From assembly GCF_963259705.1 (NCBI RefSeq), contig NC_081847.1:67291754-67355753 (forward strand): a stretch of 64,000 nucleotides of DNA, written 5' to 3'. A model generated the notes under the pieces. It was not told the origin of the DNA and did no database searches. It saw only the letters and a list, made by a program, of their open reading frames with translations. This document shows, piece after piece, positions 1 through 10,830 of the stretch. The translations under genes and the position numbers were made by a program. The first letter of the stretch is position 1, and every line of letters begins with the position of its first letter. Source of the DNA: Myotis daubentonii (Eukaryota > Chordata > Mammalia > Chiroptera > Vespertilionidae).

Positions 1-704
1 GTCAAGTAGTGAAAGTCCTCCAACTTTTTTCTTTAAAATTGCTTTGAATATTATAGGTCCTTTGCATCTATGAACTTGGCATAGTTCTTCATTTATTAGG
101 TTTTCTTTTAGCACTGTTTTGTGGTTTTTAGTATAGAGATCTTGTATACATATTTTGTTAAATTTATTCCTAGGTATCTTATGTTTTTTTATGCTATTGT
201 AAATGATATATTTTTTTGTTTCTAATATATTAACATAGTTAATTTGTGTATATTGATCTTGTTTCATGAAAACTTACTAATCTCTTTTAATCCTAGTGGT
301 TGTTTTGTAGATTTCTTAGGATTTTCTGTATAAATAATCAATCATGTTGCCTGTGAATAAAGGTAGTTTTACTTATTCCTTTCTAATCTCTGTGCCTTTT
401 AGTTCTTTATCTTGCCTTATTGCATTGGCTAAAACTTTCAGTTAAAGGTTTTAAGAATTGATGAGAGTGGACTTCTGTGCTTTGTCTGATCATGGAAAGG
501 CAAGCATTGAGTATTTCCCCATTAAATATAGTGTTAGTAATGTATTTTTCATAGATGCCCTTTATTGTGTTGAGGAAATTTTCTTTCTATTTCTAGTGTG
601 CTGAGCATTTTTATCACGAGTAATTATTGCATTTTGTCAGGCGTTCTTTTGCATCTTTTGAAATGAGCATAGTTTTTTGTGTGTGTGTGTTTTTTTTTTC
701 CTGT
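1..704 (-). repeat. L1 fragment (antisense, ORF2-derived)
   Basis: The plus strand reads as the complement of L1 ORF2 reverse-transcriptase-region sequence, with the recognisable run 'aatttattcctaggtatctt'. It is diverged, with no open frame. It continues beyond the left edge. Confidence 0.75.
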
Positions 705-1147
705 TACTATAATGCTGGTTGACCTCTACTTCCTCTAGTCCTGGGACTTGTGTTCATCCCCTTCCTATGCCATCTGCTAACACTCTTCTTCCTCTGCTGA
801 AGGGGAAACAATGATATAACTAAGAAAACAGCCTATTATGTATGATTCAAGATCATGAATTAGGGCATACTAAAAGAGAAATATAAATGATATAGCCTTC
901 TCTATAATATAAGCATTACTAAAGGGTTAAAAATCAAATCATACTTCCCCAACAAATTCCACTAGAATGTCAGAGATAGAACAAAGTCCCTGCCACTTCT
1001 GCTATTTCCCTATCTCAAATATTCACCTTTTGGACATAGCCAACCATTCTTCCCAGCTATGATCTATATTCTGCCTGTTGTCTGATCTGTGGGCAAAATA
1101 ATCAACTTCTGGAAAATAAAAATCTGTATCAACCCATTAAAACCATG
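705..1147. other. Unannotated intron
   Basis: AT-rich unique-looking sequence. I see no gene, clear repeat or structured element. Confidence 0.5.
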
Positions 1148-1155
1148 TTGTAAAG

Positions 1156-1369
1156 CAGGGGTGGGGAACATCTGGCCCATGGGCTATCTAAGGCCCACGA
1201 AACCATTTGGTCTGGCCCTGCCAAGACAACCACAGGTGGGACTCGAAATTCAATAAGTCTAGGAGCTTTTTTCATAGCAACATAAATTTATATTAAATGA
1301 ATTATATTAAGTGGATGATGTTATAAATATTCAAATGGTCCTTGGCAGAAAAAAGGTTCCCTACCCCTA
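1156..1369. mobile_element. Non-autonomous hAT element with perfect 8-bp TSD
   Basis: Terminal inverted repeats CAGGGGTGGGGAAC... and ...GTTCCCTACCCCTA bound a 214-bp element. The 8-bp duplication TTGTAAAG lies at 1148-1155 and 1370-1377. An 8-bp TSD with CAGGG-type ends is the hAT signature. There is no coding capacity, so it is a MITE moved in trans. Confidence 0.92.
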
Positions 1370-1448
1370 TTGTAAAGCGATACTTCAAGGGAAATTTGTA
1401 GCTTTTTATGTTTAATATACAAATAAATTTTAGAAATAGCTGTAAAAT

Positions 1449-1590
1449 TTTTTATTTTAGAGAGAGGAAGGGAGGGAGGGAGGGAGGATCGAACCTGCAG
1501 ACCAGGTATGTGCCCTTGATCAGGAATCAAACCCAAGACCCTTCAGTGTGTGGGCTGACGCTCTAACCACGGAGCAACGCTGGGCAGGGC
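1449..1590 (-). repeat. Ves-type tRNA SINE (diverged)
   Basis: Complement of a Ves SINE. The tRNA-derived head with box B (GAATCAAACCC) and box A is recognisable at 1520-1590. The tail is a G/A-rich stretch with (GGGA)n. It is old and shortened. Confidence 0.8.
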
Positions 1591-2060
1591 AACATCTACC
1601 TTTTTATATTGTGAAATATGAGACTCTCTGAATTTTGGAGTGACTCTTTAAGCTTTAACGGTAAAGTAACAGAGTTCCCAAGATAGTTTATTAGTTGATA
1701 CCACCTTATCTTGTTGATTAATAATTGAGTCACTGTTAAACTGAGCCTATCGAATGCCAAGCTTGGTGCTCCCTAAGATAGGAAAACCTTGTTTTTAGAA
1801 TATGTCAATAATTCCAGGAATCCTTGGCATAAAACATGGTTGCCAAATGTAAATGAAACCCCAGAATTATTTATTTGTGGGAATAAATAATTGCATAGAG
1901 ATATGGTTCTCTATAAGATGAGTGAGTTCTATTTTCTCAGTGACTTCTATATTATAAAATGAGGTGATGTATTCCCAAGTTACAAATCTTCATAGACTAC
2001 TTAACCTTGATAAGAAAGGAATGTGGAAAATTCTGGAAAATATAATTGAGTAGGAGTTGT
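1591..2060. other. Unannotated intron
   Basis: No feature recognised; ordinary AT-rich intronic sequence. Confidence 0.5.
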
Positions 2061-2064
2061 AAGA

Positions 2065-2290
2065 GGACAGACCCTGGACTATATTATCCGCTCTGGGTCT
2101 GCACCATCACTTGTTTACTCTGTGATCTTGGGCTGGTGGCTTACCCTCTTTGTACCTTAATTTTCTCACCTGTAAAATAGGGTTAATAATACTATACCTA
2201 CTTTTAACAGTCATATTTTGGATTAATGAATTAATATAAAGTGCTTAAAATATAACCTGGCATGTAGTCAACTCTCACTAAATATTCATT
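2065..2290 (+). repeat. MIR SINE
   Basis: Shows the MIR core order: 'tgtgatcttgggc', then 'ctcacctgtaaaatagggtt', then the L2-like 3' end 'cctggcatgtagtcaactct'. Ancient mammalian repeat. Confidence 0.8.
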
Positions 2291-2312
2291 ATTATTATTA
2301 TTATTATTATTA
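2287..2312. repeat. (TTA)n microsatellite, continued at 3444-3460
   Basis: A trinucleotide run is split by the Helitron at 2313-3443. Both sides carry the same repeat, so the Helitron inserted into it. Confidence 0.9.
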
Positions 2313-3443
2313 CTAGGGGCCCGGTGCACGTTTTCGTGCACTGGGTGTGTGTGGGGGGGGAGTGTCCCTCAGACCAGCCTGCCCCCTCTCACATACTGGG
2401 AGCCCTCAGGCGTTGACCCCCATCACCCTCCGATCGCAGGATCGGCCCCTTGCCCAGGCCTGACGCCTCCGCCAGAGGTGTCAGGCTTGGACAGGGGACC
2501 CCCATCTCTCCCCGATCACTGGCTCTGGCCCCCGCCCAGGCCTGAGGCCTCTGGCCCAGGAATCATGCCTGGGCAGGGGACCCCCATCTCCCTCTGATCG
2601 CTTGCTCCACCCCCCGCCCAAGCCTGACGCCTCTGACCCAGGCTTCAGGCCTGGGCAAGGGGACCATCATATCCCCTCAATCCCCGGCTCCGCCCAGGCC
2701 TGATGCCTCGGCCAGAGGAGTTGACCCTCATCACCCTCCGATCACCAATCACCGGATCGGCCCCTTGACCAGGCCTGAGGCCTCTGGCAGAGGTGTCAGG
2801 CCTGGGCAGGGGACCCCCAGCTCCCCGCAGTTGCAGGCTCCGCCCCTGCCCAGGCCTAACGCCTCTGGCCTAGGCGTCCAGCCTGGGCAGCGGGGACCTG
2901 CAGTGGCAGCGGGGGGCGCCACGATCGCGCGGGCTCCGCCCCTGCCCCTGCAGGACGCCTCTGGCTGAGGCGTCCGGCCCGGGCAGCGGGGACCCACAGC
3001 TGCAGCGGCCCCGCGATTGTGGGCTTTGCTTTAGGCCCAGGCAAGGGACCCCTAGCTCCTGGGACTGCCAGCTTCGACCGTGCCCAGCTCCCATCGCTGG
3101 CTCCACCCCTACTTCCTGCTATCACTGGCCAGGGCAGCAAAGGTGCCTGATTCTCCAATCATGGCTGGGGGGCAGGGCAAAGGCGGCCCCAGGGCCGCCT
3201 TTGCCCTGCCCCCCACCTCTTAGCTCCCCCGCTGGGTTTCTGATCACTGTCAGTGGCAGGGGGCTTCTTTGTACTTTCCCTTTCGCCTCCCTGCATTGTG
3301 CCTACATATGCAAATTAACCTCCATCTTGTTGGCAATTAACTGCCAATCTTAGTTGGCAGTTAATTTGCATATAGCCCTGATTAGCCAATGAAAAGGGTA
3401 GCGCCGTATGCCAATTACCATTTTTCTCTTTTATTAGTTTAGA
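2313..3443 (-). mobile_element. Helitron (HeliBat-type, non-autonomous, 1.13 kb)
   Basis: The complement begins TCTAAACTAATAAAAGAG and ends with a hairpin followed by CTAG. On the plus strand the element opens CTAGGGGCCC with hairpin arms GTGCACG (2324-2330) and CGTGCAC (2335-2341). The flanks are A (2312) and T (3444), the canonical A|T target. The interior is GC-rich with degenerate tandem units containing 'cccaggcctgaggcctctgg' and no protein-coding signal. It includes a perfect 23-bp palindrome (3167-3189/3192-3214) and inverted TTGGCAGTTAACTGCCAA-type motifs near 3340-3370. HeliBats are abundant in vespertilionid bats. Confidence 0.93.
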
Positions 3444-3559
3444 TTATTATTATTATTGTTATTTGTAGTAGTATACTAGTACTTGTGATACTTATTTCTT
3501 AATCTTTGGCAGGACTTCCTTGCCCTTTTTAGCTTGTTCAGCCTACTCAAGAATTGCCA

Positions 3560-3686
3560 GCCCTGGCCATGTAGCTCAGTTGGTTAGAGTGTTGTCCCCA
3601 TATGCCAAGGTTGCAGGTTTGATCCCCGGTCAGGGCACATACAAGAATTAATAAATGCTTAAATAAGTGGAACAACAAATTTCAAT

Positions 3687-3741
<55 letters not shown>

Positions 3742-3807
3742 CCTCTCGCTCTCCCTCTCCCTCTCCCTCTCCCTCTCCCTCTCCCACTTCCTTTTTTTCT
3801 TAATAAA
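3560..3807 (+). repeat. tRNA-derived SINE (second bat family) with (TC)n tail
   Basis: The head 'ccctggccatgtagctcag' with box B 'gcaggtttgatcccc' is followed by a long CT microsatellite (3690-3790). Target duplication AAGAATTGCCA lies at 3549-3559 and 3808-3818. The promoter head differs from the Ves copies (TAGCTCAGTTGGTTAGAG). Confidence 0.88.
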
Positions 3808-3818
3808 AAGAATTGCCA

Positions 3819-4280
3819 TAGCTTTGGTATTACCCTACTTCTCCTTGTGTGTGGCAGGGCAGAGCACTCTCAGTTCTTTTTCTATTTGTCATGGCGCCTA
3901 ACAGGGGTGTACTCAGGTGGCCCTATGAAGTTGCTCTGTAGAGTCAGTATCGGTTGTTAAATAAATTACTCTCTGCCACCCCTCCCCAGGAGCGTCTCCA
4001 CTGCCTTGTACATGTTGGAAGCGGACTTGCATAAGGGGGAAGTGAGTGGCTGGCCCCACCCTGAGGTGCCCCTGTCCTATAGGTACATTTTAAGTATGCT
4101 GAGCATTCTGTGCGTGAATTAGACACTCCTAAGCTCAGTGAGAAGAGAATTTCATCCAATGGGTTTTTCCTGACCAGGTAACAGGTGAAAACTGAACTGT
4201 AAAAGGTGTATTTATTTGGACGATAGTGAAAAGAAAGGGATCACAGTTGTCACACTTCTGTTGTCATTAGTATGATACCT
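3819..4280. other. Unannotated intron
   Basis: No recognisable repeat or gene. Confidence 0.45.
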
Positions 4281-4289
4281 CTGTCTGCT

Positions 4290-4425
4290 TCATTATAGGC
4301 TTCCCTGGAAGATTTTTTCTATTTGGAGTTGTAGGTTGTTAGGCAGATGGGTTCATTGTTTCCTGATTCTGTATAACTTAATATACAGTAGGTGCTCAAG
4401 AAGTGCTAGTTGAAGGAATGAGTTA
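4290..4425 (+). repeat. L2 3' end
   Basis: The tail 'cagtaggtgctcaagaagtg' matches the L2/MIR 3' signature (AGTAGGTGCTCAATAAATG). Confidence 0.6.
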
Positions 4426-4439
4426 AAATTAAGATGAGG

Positions 4440-4680
4440 GATAGCAACCCTTCCTTCATTTATCCATCTGTAAAGTCATCTGTTGATTTGTTCATTGGTT
4501 TGGGCACTTATCTGTTCACCCAGAATTTATTGGGTCTTTGCTTCCTCTGGGCCGGAGGGACTCAGATGAATCTGGATAGCCCCCTTCCTTGCGGAGAGAC
4601 AGCTACAGGAGTACCCTCTGCAGTGCTGCTGACCAGCCTGTCAGTGCAGGGAGGGAGATAATACGGAGCCCAGTGAGGAG
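4440..4680 (-). repeat. L2 3' end (antisense, diverged)
   Basis: Antisense L2 pattern: 'cattcattt...aatttattggg', followed by a degenerate 'gagagacagctacaggag' stretch. Low conservation. Confidence 0.45.
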
Positions 4681-4689
4681 ATGAGCAGA

Positions 4690-5915
4690 AGGCTGCTGAC
4701 TCCTGCTGACTGGGGTAAGAAGTTGAGGGTGCCATCCAGCAGCACAGTTAATGCCATCACAGTCAGATCTGCCTAATAAAAGGGTCCCCAGACCCCAGCA
4801 GATGGCTTGCTAATTTCATTTGTCTGTAAGGATCCTTTGCCTTGTAAACATTTTATTAGACCATTAAGTTGCCTTTAGCCTCTCCCACGTTTACTAATGC
4901 TGAAGAAGGCTGAGCATCCGCTTCCATTTTTAGGAAACTATTGCTTTTCCAGAGGCTTATTCTTTGACCTAATTTATTCTGAATCCTACAGACCTGGTTT
5001 AATTCGCATGACTTGGATAAACTGTCTTGCAAGGGAGGGTTTTCCTGGAGTTGGGAGATGAGCTAGATAAGTGCAGGAGGCTCTGCCCGCTGAGGAATTC
5101 AGTGGTGCATTATAGTTGTATGCCTTTTAAAAACGAGTCTTCTTGTAAGCTATTACTGACAGTGCAGCATTTTGGCAGTGGGGTGGCCAAGTGTACCAAC
5201 CCATTTGGATCATGTTTTTGCCCTCTTTTTCCAAGTTAACATAATGACTCTGAGTATTTTACAATGCAATGTAATACTGATCTTCAGAACCCATTTTAAT
5301 GTTGTAGGGATAAATGAAGACCATACATCACTCTGGTATTTCGTTTTGTGTCTTATGTTCTTCTAAGGAATATGAAACTGTGAATGATGCAGCTGGATTG
5401 TGTGAGGCATTCTGGAACACCTTTCTGGGAGGGGACTGCTGGAGAGCTGAGGTTCACTGACTCTAGGCAGCATCTTTTCATTTTGGCCTTCTGGTGGTAT
5501 TTGTAAACCTTGGAGGAGGCAGAAGTTCCTCATTGTGACCAGCTTGCTTGAAGGTATTTAACTATCCATTAACCTCGAAAAATATTCCTGTCTTTATCAG
5601 ACATGTTTTGAATGCAGCTTTAGAGGAAGGGGTGATGGGAAATGCTTCATCTGTGCTGTGGGAGTCTGCTTGGCTTGGAGCGCACTTGTCACTTCTGTCT
5701 GCATACGCACAGAACACAGATTTGTTTTGAAAGTTGAGCATACCTGAAAAAAAGATGACGAAGGTATGACATAGAAACAGTTGTGTAACAACTATTGCTG
5801 TTGGTACTTTCTATTAGTGAAGAGGAGGGACAGGGGTAAAATTGGGTCCTCAGCATGTGTTATTTCTGATCTTTTAAATTTTATTTCATTATTCTGTTTC
5901 TGATCTTTATGTAAG
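4690..5915. other. Unannotated intron
   Basis: About 1.2 kb with no recognisable repeat, exon or RNA gene. Short open frames here lack any family signature and splice context. Confidence 0.5.
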
Positions 5916-5918
5916 GTG

Positions 5919-6447
5919 TGTGGTATTGTTACCTGACCAAAGTTCATGTGCCTTTTGCTTCAAAAGGCCAAAACTCAAAATGTCAGAGTTTGTAATAAGG
6001 ATAGAGAGTTTATTGGTCAAGAAGGTGCCAACTAAGAAGATAGAAGACTTAGTGGTGCCTCAAATCTATTTTAGGAAAGAAAGTAGAGTTCAGGCTTTTA
6101 TATCAAGGAAAGGGAAATGGAAAGGGCAGAAAGTGTTAGTTACTGCGTTAGGTCTGATCAAATAACTGAATCAACATCCCCTCCCCTGGAAACTGACCTT
6201 TAGACCACTTCACAACCCGCGTTCCCTTTTGCTTAGACCACATTTCACTTCCAAAGACCATTATCTTTCCTCTCAGGACCTGCCCAGAAAAAGCCCACCT
6301 AGAATCCTTTAAAAATTTCTGACTCCCCATCCCTTGGTGCTGGCGCCATTTGGGGGCTCAGCCCATCTGGTTTTCCAGATGACCTAATAAATTTATAATC
6401 CTTTACCCCTTTTGGCCTCGTGTGTCTCTCCTTCGGCGACCCTAACA
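5919..6447 (+). mobile_element. Probable solo LTR (endogenous retrovirus, gamma-like)
   Basis: The segment begins TGTGG and ends ...CGGCGACCCTAACA, giving the 5'-TG...CA-3' LTR ends. An AATAAA polyadenylation signal lies at 6386-6391, about 55 bases before the end, followed by a T/C-rich stretch as in R-U5. No target duplication could be matched, so the left edge is uncertain. No internal retroviral sequence is attached. Confidence 0.5.
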
Positions 6448-7140
6448 GACTGCAGCCATATGGGTGACAGCAGGTTGGGTTTGAGGAAGACTGTGAAACT
6501 TACTTGTTCTTAGTCTGTTGACCCTAGTTGATGTGAGTCCAGTCATGAGGTTCCTGTAAATCTTTGATAAGCAATCATTATTTTTGTACATATTTCCCTT
6601 ATCTTCTCCAGAGAGGCACTTCTGGTAAGGGGCTGTTTTTGTAAAATTCAAGCTGCCAGCAGAATTCCTCTAATGATTAGCATGTCTATATGCAAGAAGC
6701 TATTAACCTGAAGGCCATGGGAACAAAGCAGGCTTGAACAAGATGGAGTCAGAGTGGCCAAGCATTTCACTGTGTAATAGTATTTTCTCTGTGTAACAGA
6801 TGAGAAAACGGAGGCACAGAAGTGCAGAACTGGGATTGGGACACCACCTTGCTTCACTGCACTGCTCTTGGCTGGTCAGGAGACAGAGGGAATAAGATCT
6901 GCAGAAAGCTTTTCCTGCCTACTCAGAAGCCCACCTGCAGGAGCTGGGGTCTTAGAGTTGGGGGTGGGCAGCCGGGATCCTGCATCCAACATAGGCACAG
7001 CTCTCTACATTTAGACTACCCACATCTGAAAAGACCCAAGAGCTCTAGTTCAAGAAAATTGCATCTTTGAATATCAAAATGTGTAAAGAATACGTTTATC
7101 TCCATAATTTAGGCTTCTTGCTTAATTTTAAAATACCAAA
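6448..7140. other. Unannotated intron
   Basis: No gene or clear repeat seen; one MIR-like patch 'agatgagaaaacggaggcac' at about 6800. Confidence 0.4.
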
Positions 7141-7144
7141 CTTG

Positions 7145-7235
7145 CCTGGCCAGCATGGCTCAGTGGTTGAATATTGACCTATGAACCAGGAGGATCGATT
7201 CTCAGTCAGGGCACATGCCTGGGTTGCAGGCTCAC
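7145..7235 (+). repeat. tRNA-SINE fragment (head only)
   Basis: Contains box A 'atggctcagtggttg' and box B-like 'gatcgattctcagtc'. It stops after the tRNA-derived part. It resembles the head of the SINE at 38960-39177. Confidence 0.75.
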
Positions 7236-7259
7236 AAAACTTTTTTTTGTTAAGGATTT

Positions 7260-7945
7260 ACATTTGGCATTTACTCAATTGTAACTGATCGTGGATGGAC
7301 AGCTCAGTAAAATTCTAGATGAGAAGGTCCTGTTAATAATCATGAACACCCCACTCCACCCCACACCCTTGGGGTATTTCTGAAGGGTGCTAAAGAGAGT
7401 TTTGATGCTCATTTGGCTGCTGAATGAATTTAGGATCTGACTTCAGGGCTTATAATTTCTGGAATCCCCAGATTTCAGTTCTGATAGATTCCAGGCTGGT
7501 AGTAACATCAGATCACCTGGGAAATTTGCCTGCTTGCCTGTCTACTTTGTTCTTTCTTTTGATGAATGATAGATTTTTGGTTGTAGGGATTCTTGGGAGA
7601 TCCCCGCCGCCCCCCCCCCCCCCCCCCCGCCCCTGAATTATCACCATTGAAGAAACTCCAGGCAGTTGGATTTGGGCTCAATATGAGGAAGTCATTTCAA
7701 ACAAGGCAGCCAGGACCTCCTGGTGCTGCCTCACTATTTCCCTGTCACTAAAGTGTCCCAGCAAAGACTGTACTCCCCTTTGAGAGATGCCACCACTGGG
7801 CAGATGGTTGTCCCTTTTAGCACCCTCAGAGTCTGTCCTTGCAGATTTCAGTCTAATAGAAACCAAAGTTACTTTACTTCTCCCACTTCACTTTCCCTCT
7901 CTCCCCCCTTTCTCTCCTTTTATCTGTTTATCTTCTCAGGTTATT
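7260..7945. other. Unannotated intron with a C-run
   Basis: Unique-looking, except a C-rich run at 7602-7634 that would be G-rich on the minus strand. No gene recognised. Confidence 0.5.
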
Positions 7946-7949
7946 GGAT

Positions 7950-8060
7950 ACCCCTTTAAGTCAGGAGCAGAAAGGATGACTAAGATGTCATTCCTGCTTT
8001 CAAGGGGGCTCACAGTTTAGAGGGAGAGAGACCTGCAGCAAGACAAACTAGTGAATTCTG
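7950..8060 (-). repeat. L2 (antisense, diverged)
   Basis: 'attcctgctttcaaggggg' then 'cacagtttagaggg' follows the antisense L2 pattern CCCTGCCCTCATGGAGCTTACATTCTAG. Weak. Confidence 0.4.
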
Positions 8061-8704
8061 TAGGGAGTCACACCTTTAATTTGAGCTGTGTCAGGTCTCG
8101 TGTTGTGACCAGGGCAATGTGTTGTCTGAATTACCCTTGAAAATGACTTGAAAGGGGGCTTTGTTGAAGGTGTCTTTTTTCTCAGGTCAATGTAGGGCCA
8201 GTTTCTCCTCTGGCCTTGGGATGGATTGCTCTGTTGAGCACAGATGAAGTAGCTAGCTGATGTTTAGGACTAACTGTGTATGAAAAATTCCTATATTTTA
8301 AATGTTAGGATCACAGCTCACCTCGAAGGCCTGTGAGAACGGAGAGAACTCTCCCTTTGAAAGAGCAGGATATGGTATTTGGTATTGCTCAAAGGTTTAG
8401 GCAGGGTTAGAAAACACATGCAGAGCCATGTAGGTTTGAAAGACCATGGCTAATCCAGGAAATTGTGGGTTTGTGTGTCTGAGTAGACAGAGTATGGGAG
8501 GGAAAGACAGTGAAGAGATTTGGGGACTTGAAGAGAAATGGCCAGCTTCTAGAAACTACTTTGGGTCTGGGGTCAGAGTAGGAGGCCAGTCTTTCTCAAG
8601 TACAATCATTTTAGAACCATCTTCACAAACTCTGTCATGGGCTCAAGGCCACATATGTTTTGATTTAATATTTTTCTTTGAATCAATTCACTTAAAACAT
8701 TTTT
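8061..8704. other. Unannotated intron
   Basis: No feature recognised. Confidence 0.45.
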
Positions 8705-8708
8705 TTAA

Positions 8709-8943
8709 TCCTCACCCGAGGACATTTTTCCATTGATTTTAGAGACAGTGGAAGAAAGAGGAAAGACAGAAATATTGATGTGAGAGAATATCATCAATTG
8801 GTTGCTTCCTTCATGCACCCTGACCAGGGTCCAGGCCAGGGAGGAGCCTGCAACTGAGGTATGTGCCCTTGTCTGGAATTGAACCTGGGACCCTTCGGTT
8901 TGAAGGCTGATGCTCTATCCACTGAATCAAACTGGCTAGGGCT
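8709..8943 (-). repeat. Ves-related tRNA SINE
   Basis: Complement of a SINE. The tail 'atcctcacccgagg' is followed by box B ('attgaacctgggacccttcg') and box A at 8860-8940. It shares the 'cctcacccgag' tail with the copies at 9871 and 44475, suggesting one subfamily. Confidence 0.85.
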
Positions 8944-9048
8944 CAATTAAATTTTTAAAAATAATCCTATAGAAATTTTGTATTATTTAAGCAAGTGGAA
9001 ACCAATATTCTTGCCTATAAATAGAGTAAATATACATGTGGGTGCCGC

Positions 9049-9061
9049 GCGCACGTGCGTG

Positions 9062-9107
<46 letters not shown>
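9049..9107. repeat. Alternating purine-pyrimidine (CA)n microsatellite
   Basis: A GCGCGCACGTGCGTGC block leads into about 20 CA units. Confidence 0.95.
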
Positions 9108-9108
<1 letters not shown>

Positions 9109-9248
9109 AATACCAAACAGTTGTCAAAATCTACTCTGCTACAGGCTATGAACTTGAGCCACAGTTTTATTTGAGAGATTAAAAGAACCAAAAAATTAAT
9201 AATTTTCTTACACTATAATTCCAGATCATTATTATGTCACCCAAAATA

Positions 9249-9379
9249 CAGGTTGTCCCTCAAAAATGTATACACATTTTAACAACTGATAGCTCAATTT
9301 TGAAAATGAAATGTATTTTAATAAACACTGCCTTTATAATTATTCAAAGTGTGTGTATACATTTTTTGGGGGATACCTT
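9249..9379. mobile_element. Mariner/Tc1-like MITE
   Basis: The ends are CAGGTTGTCCCTCAAAAATG... and the complement of ...CATTTTTTGGGGGATACCTT. Both inner arms share TGTATACACA exactly. TA dinucleotides lie outside each end. About 130 bp, non-coding. Confidence 0.75.
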
Positions 9380-9384
9380 ATATT

Positions 9385-9858
9385 TCCCATTTTGGGAAAC
9401 ACTGCTCTAGGCAATGGGGAATCACTAAAAGTTTGTAAGCAGTTTATGCTTTAGAAAGTCATTTTGTGCAATTCTTTGAGTGGTGGTTGGAATAGGTAAA
9501 ACTGGAGGTGGGAAGGCTATAGTTTAAGGAAAAAAGAAGCCCAGGAGAGAAATGCAGAGGAATAGGCTCTGGGGAAATGGCTACAGCAGGGGAAGAGGGA
9601 CTGTTGCATGATTTAGCAGAGAGAATGGACAGGACTTGGGGGCAAATGATGAGAAAGGGGGATTCCAGAGATGACTTGGCTTGGTCTCCTGGGTCAACCA
9701 TAGTAGCCCCAACTGTGACTGAGGAGTGAGTAAAGAGGCAGGTTTGGGGATCAAGGAGGCATGTTGAATTTGAGGCTTCTGCAGGAAGTCTTCATAGAGA
9801 AGTCAAGTGAAATACATGTATATCTATTGGTAGGTATAACTCAAGATCTCTGTTAACG
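9385..9858. other. Unannotated intron
   Basis: A/G-rich old sequence, possibly an ancient diverged repeat, but I cannot name it. Confidence 0.4.
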
Positions 9859-9870
9859 GAAAGAAGAACA

Positions 9871-10153
9871 GATTTTCTCTGGTCAGCATGCTCAGTGGTT
9901 AGAGCGTCGGCCTGTGCACTGGAGGGTCATGGGTTCGATTCCCAGTCAAGGGCACATACCCGAGTTGTAGTTTCGATCCCCATCCCTAGTCAGGGCATGT
10001 GTGGGAGTCAACCAATTGATCGGTCAGTGTGTCTCTTTCACATCGATGTTTCTCTCTCCCCCTCCCTCCTTCTCATCCTCCTCCCTTCCTTCGATTCTCT
10101 CTAAAAATATCAATGAAAAAAATATCCTCAACTACTTGGGTGAGGATTAAAAA
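9871..10153 (+). repeat. Ves-related tRNA SINE
   Basis: Box A 'tgctcagtggttagagcg' and box B 'gggttcgattcccag' are followed by a CT-rich tail and 'gggtgaggattaaaa'. Target duplication AAAGAAGAACA lies at 9860-9870 and 10154-10164. The middle holds a partial second copy of the box-B region (9970-10000). Confidence 0.88.
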
Positions 10154-10164
10154 AAAGAAGAACA

Positions 10165-10345
10165 TAATTTAGAGCTAGATAAATCTGGGTTTGACTCCTG
10201 GCTCCACCTCTCATCTATTGGACCTTGGTTTCCTCTTTTGACTGAAATTGCAAATCCCAACCTTAAGGATTACTATGAGGGTTGTTGGTGTGCCTGGGCT
10301 AGCATGTGGCACAGAGCAGATGCCCAGGAACCAGTAAGGACTACT
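10165..10345 (+). repeat. MIR SINE
   Basis: 'ctgggtttgactcctggctc' then 'ttggtttcctc' is the MIR core. Confidence 0.75.
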
Positions 10346-10674
10346 TAAGGTCCTTCTACATTCACAGTCATATCTTGATATTTTGGGGAAAGCTAGTTTC
10401 AAAATCAGCAGATTGCTGCATGTTTTCCCTAGAATAAAGAAGCATTATTCCACCTGTGTGATGACACTGGACATTCTTGTGTTGGTGGGTTTTTGTGGTA
10501 GAAAGAGCGAGTTGCTGACCTTTGTTTCCTGGGGACAAGCTCAAGCCAGCTGAGCATCCTGGGATTCTTCCCCATCCATTTCTGTCTGCTTTTTATATTA
10601 GCAACAGTGAAAGGGCCCTCTCCATCTGCTTGACTGGCTTTGCTTACTGCCCAGTGACTTAGAGAGGAGTAATT

Positions 10675-10830
10675 GGGAGGCCAGAGCTTTGCAGTTACAC
10701 AGCCTCCCCACTTATTGGCTTTGTGAGCCTGGCCAAGGGTACTGCCTGAAGTCTCTGTTTTCATTCGCAAAACAGGATTTAATAATACCCACTTTGCAGT
10801 TGAGAGGATCAGAGATAATATACCTAGAGA
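10675..10830 (+). repeat. MIR SINE
   Basis: 'ttattggctttgtgagcctg' then 'aaaacaggatttaataatac' matches the MIR core order. Confidence 0.7.

Noticed and set aside
2349..3158. Several overlapping open frames of 70-100 codons, Pro/Gly/Ala-rich, on both strands
   Set aside because: They lie wholly in GC-rich degenerate repeats of a non-autonomous Helitron, and the same frames recur at 32240-32854. No domain; a product of low stop-codon density.
5919..6447. Full provirus at the first LTR-like element
   Set aside because: No second LTR, primer-binding site or polypurine tract is nearby; at most a solo LTR, and its TSD could not be confirmed.
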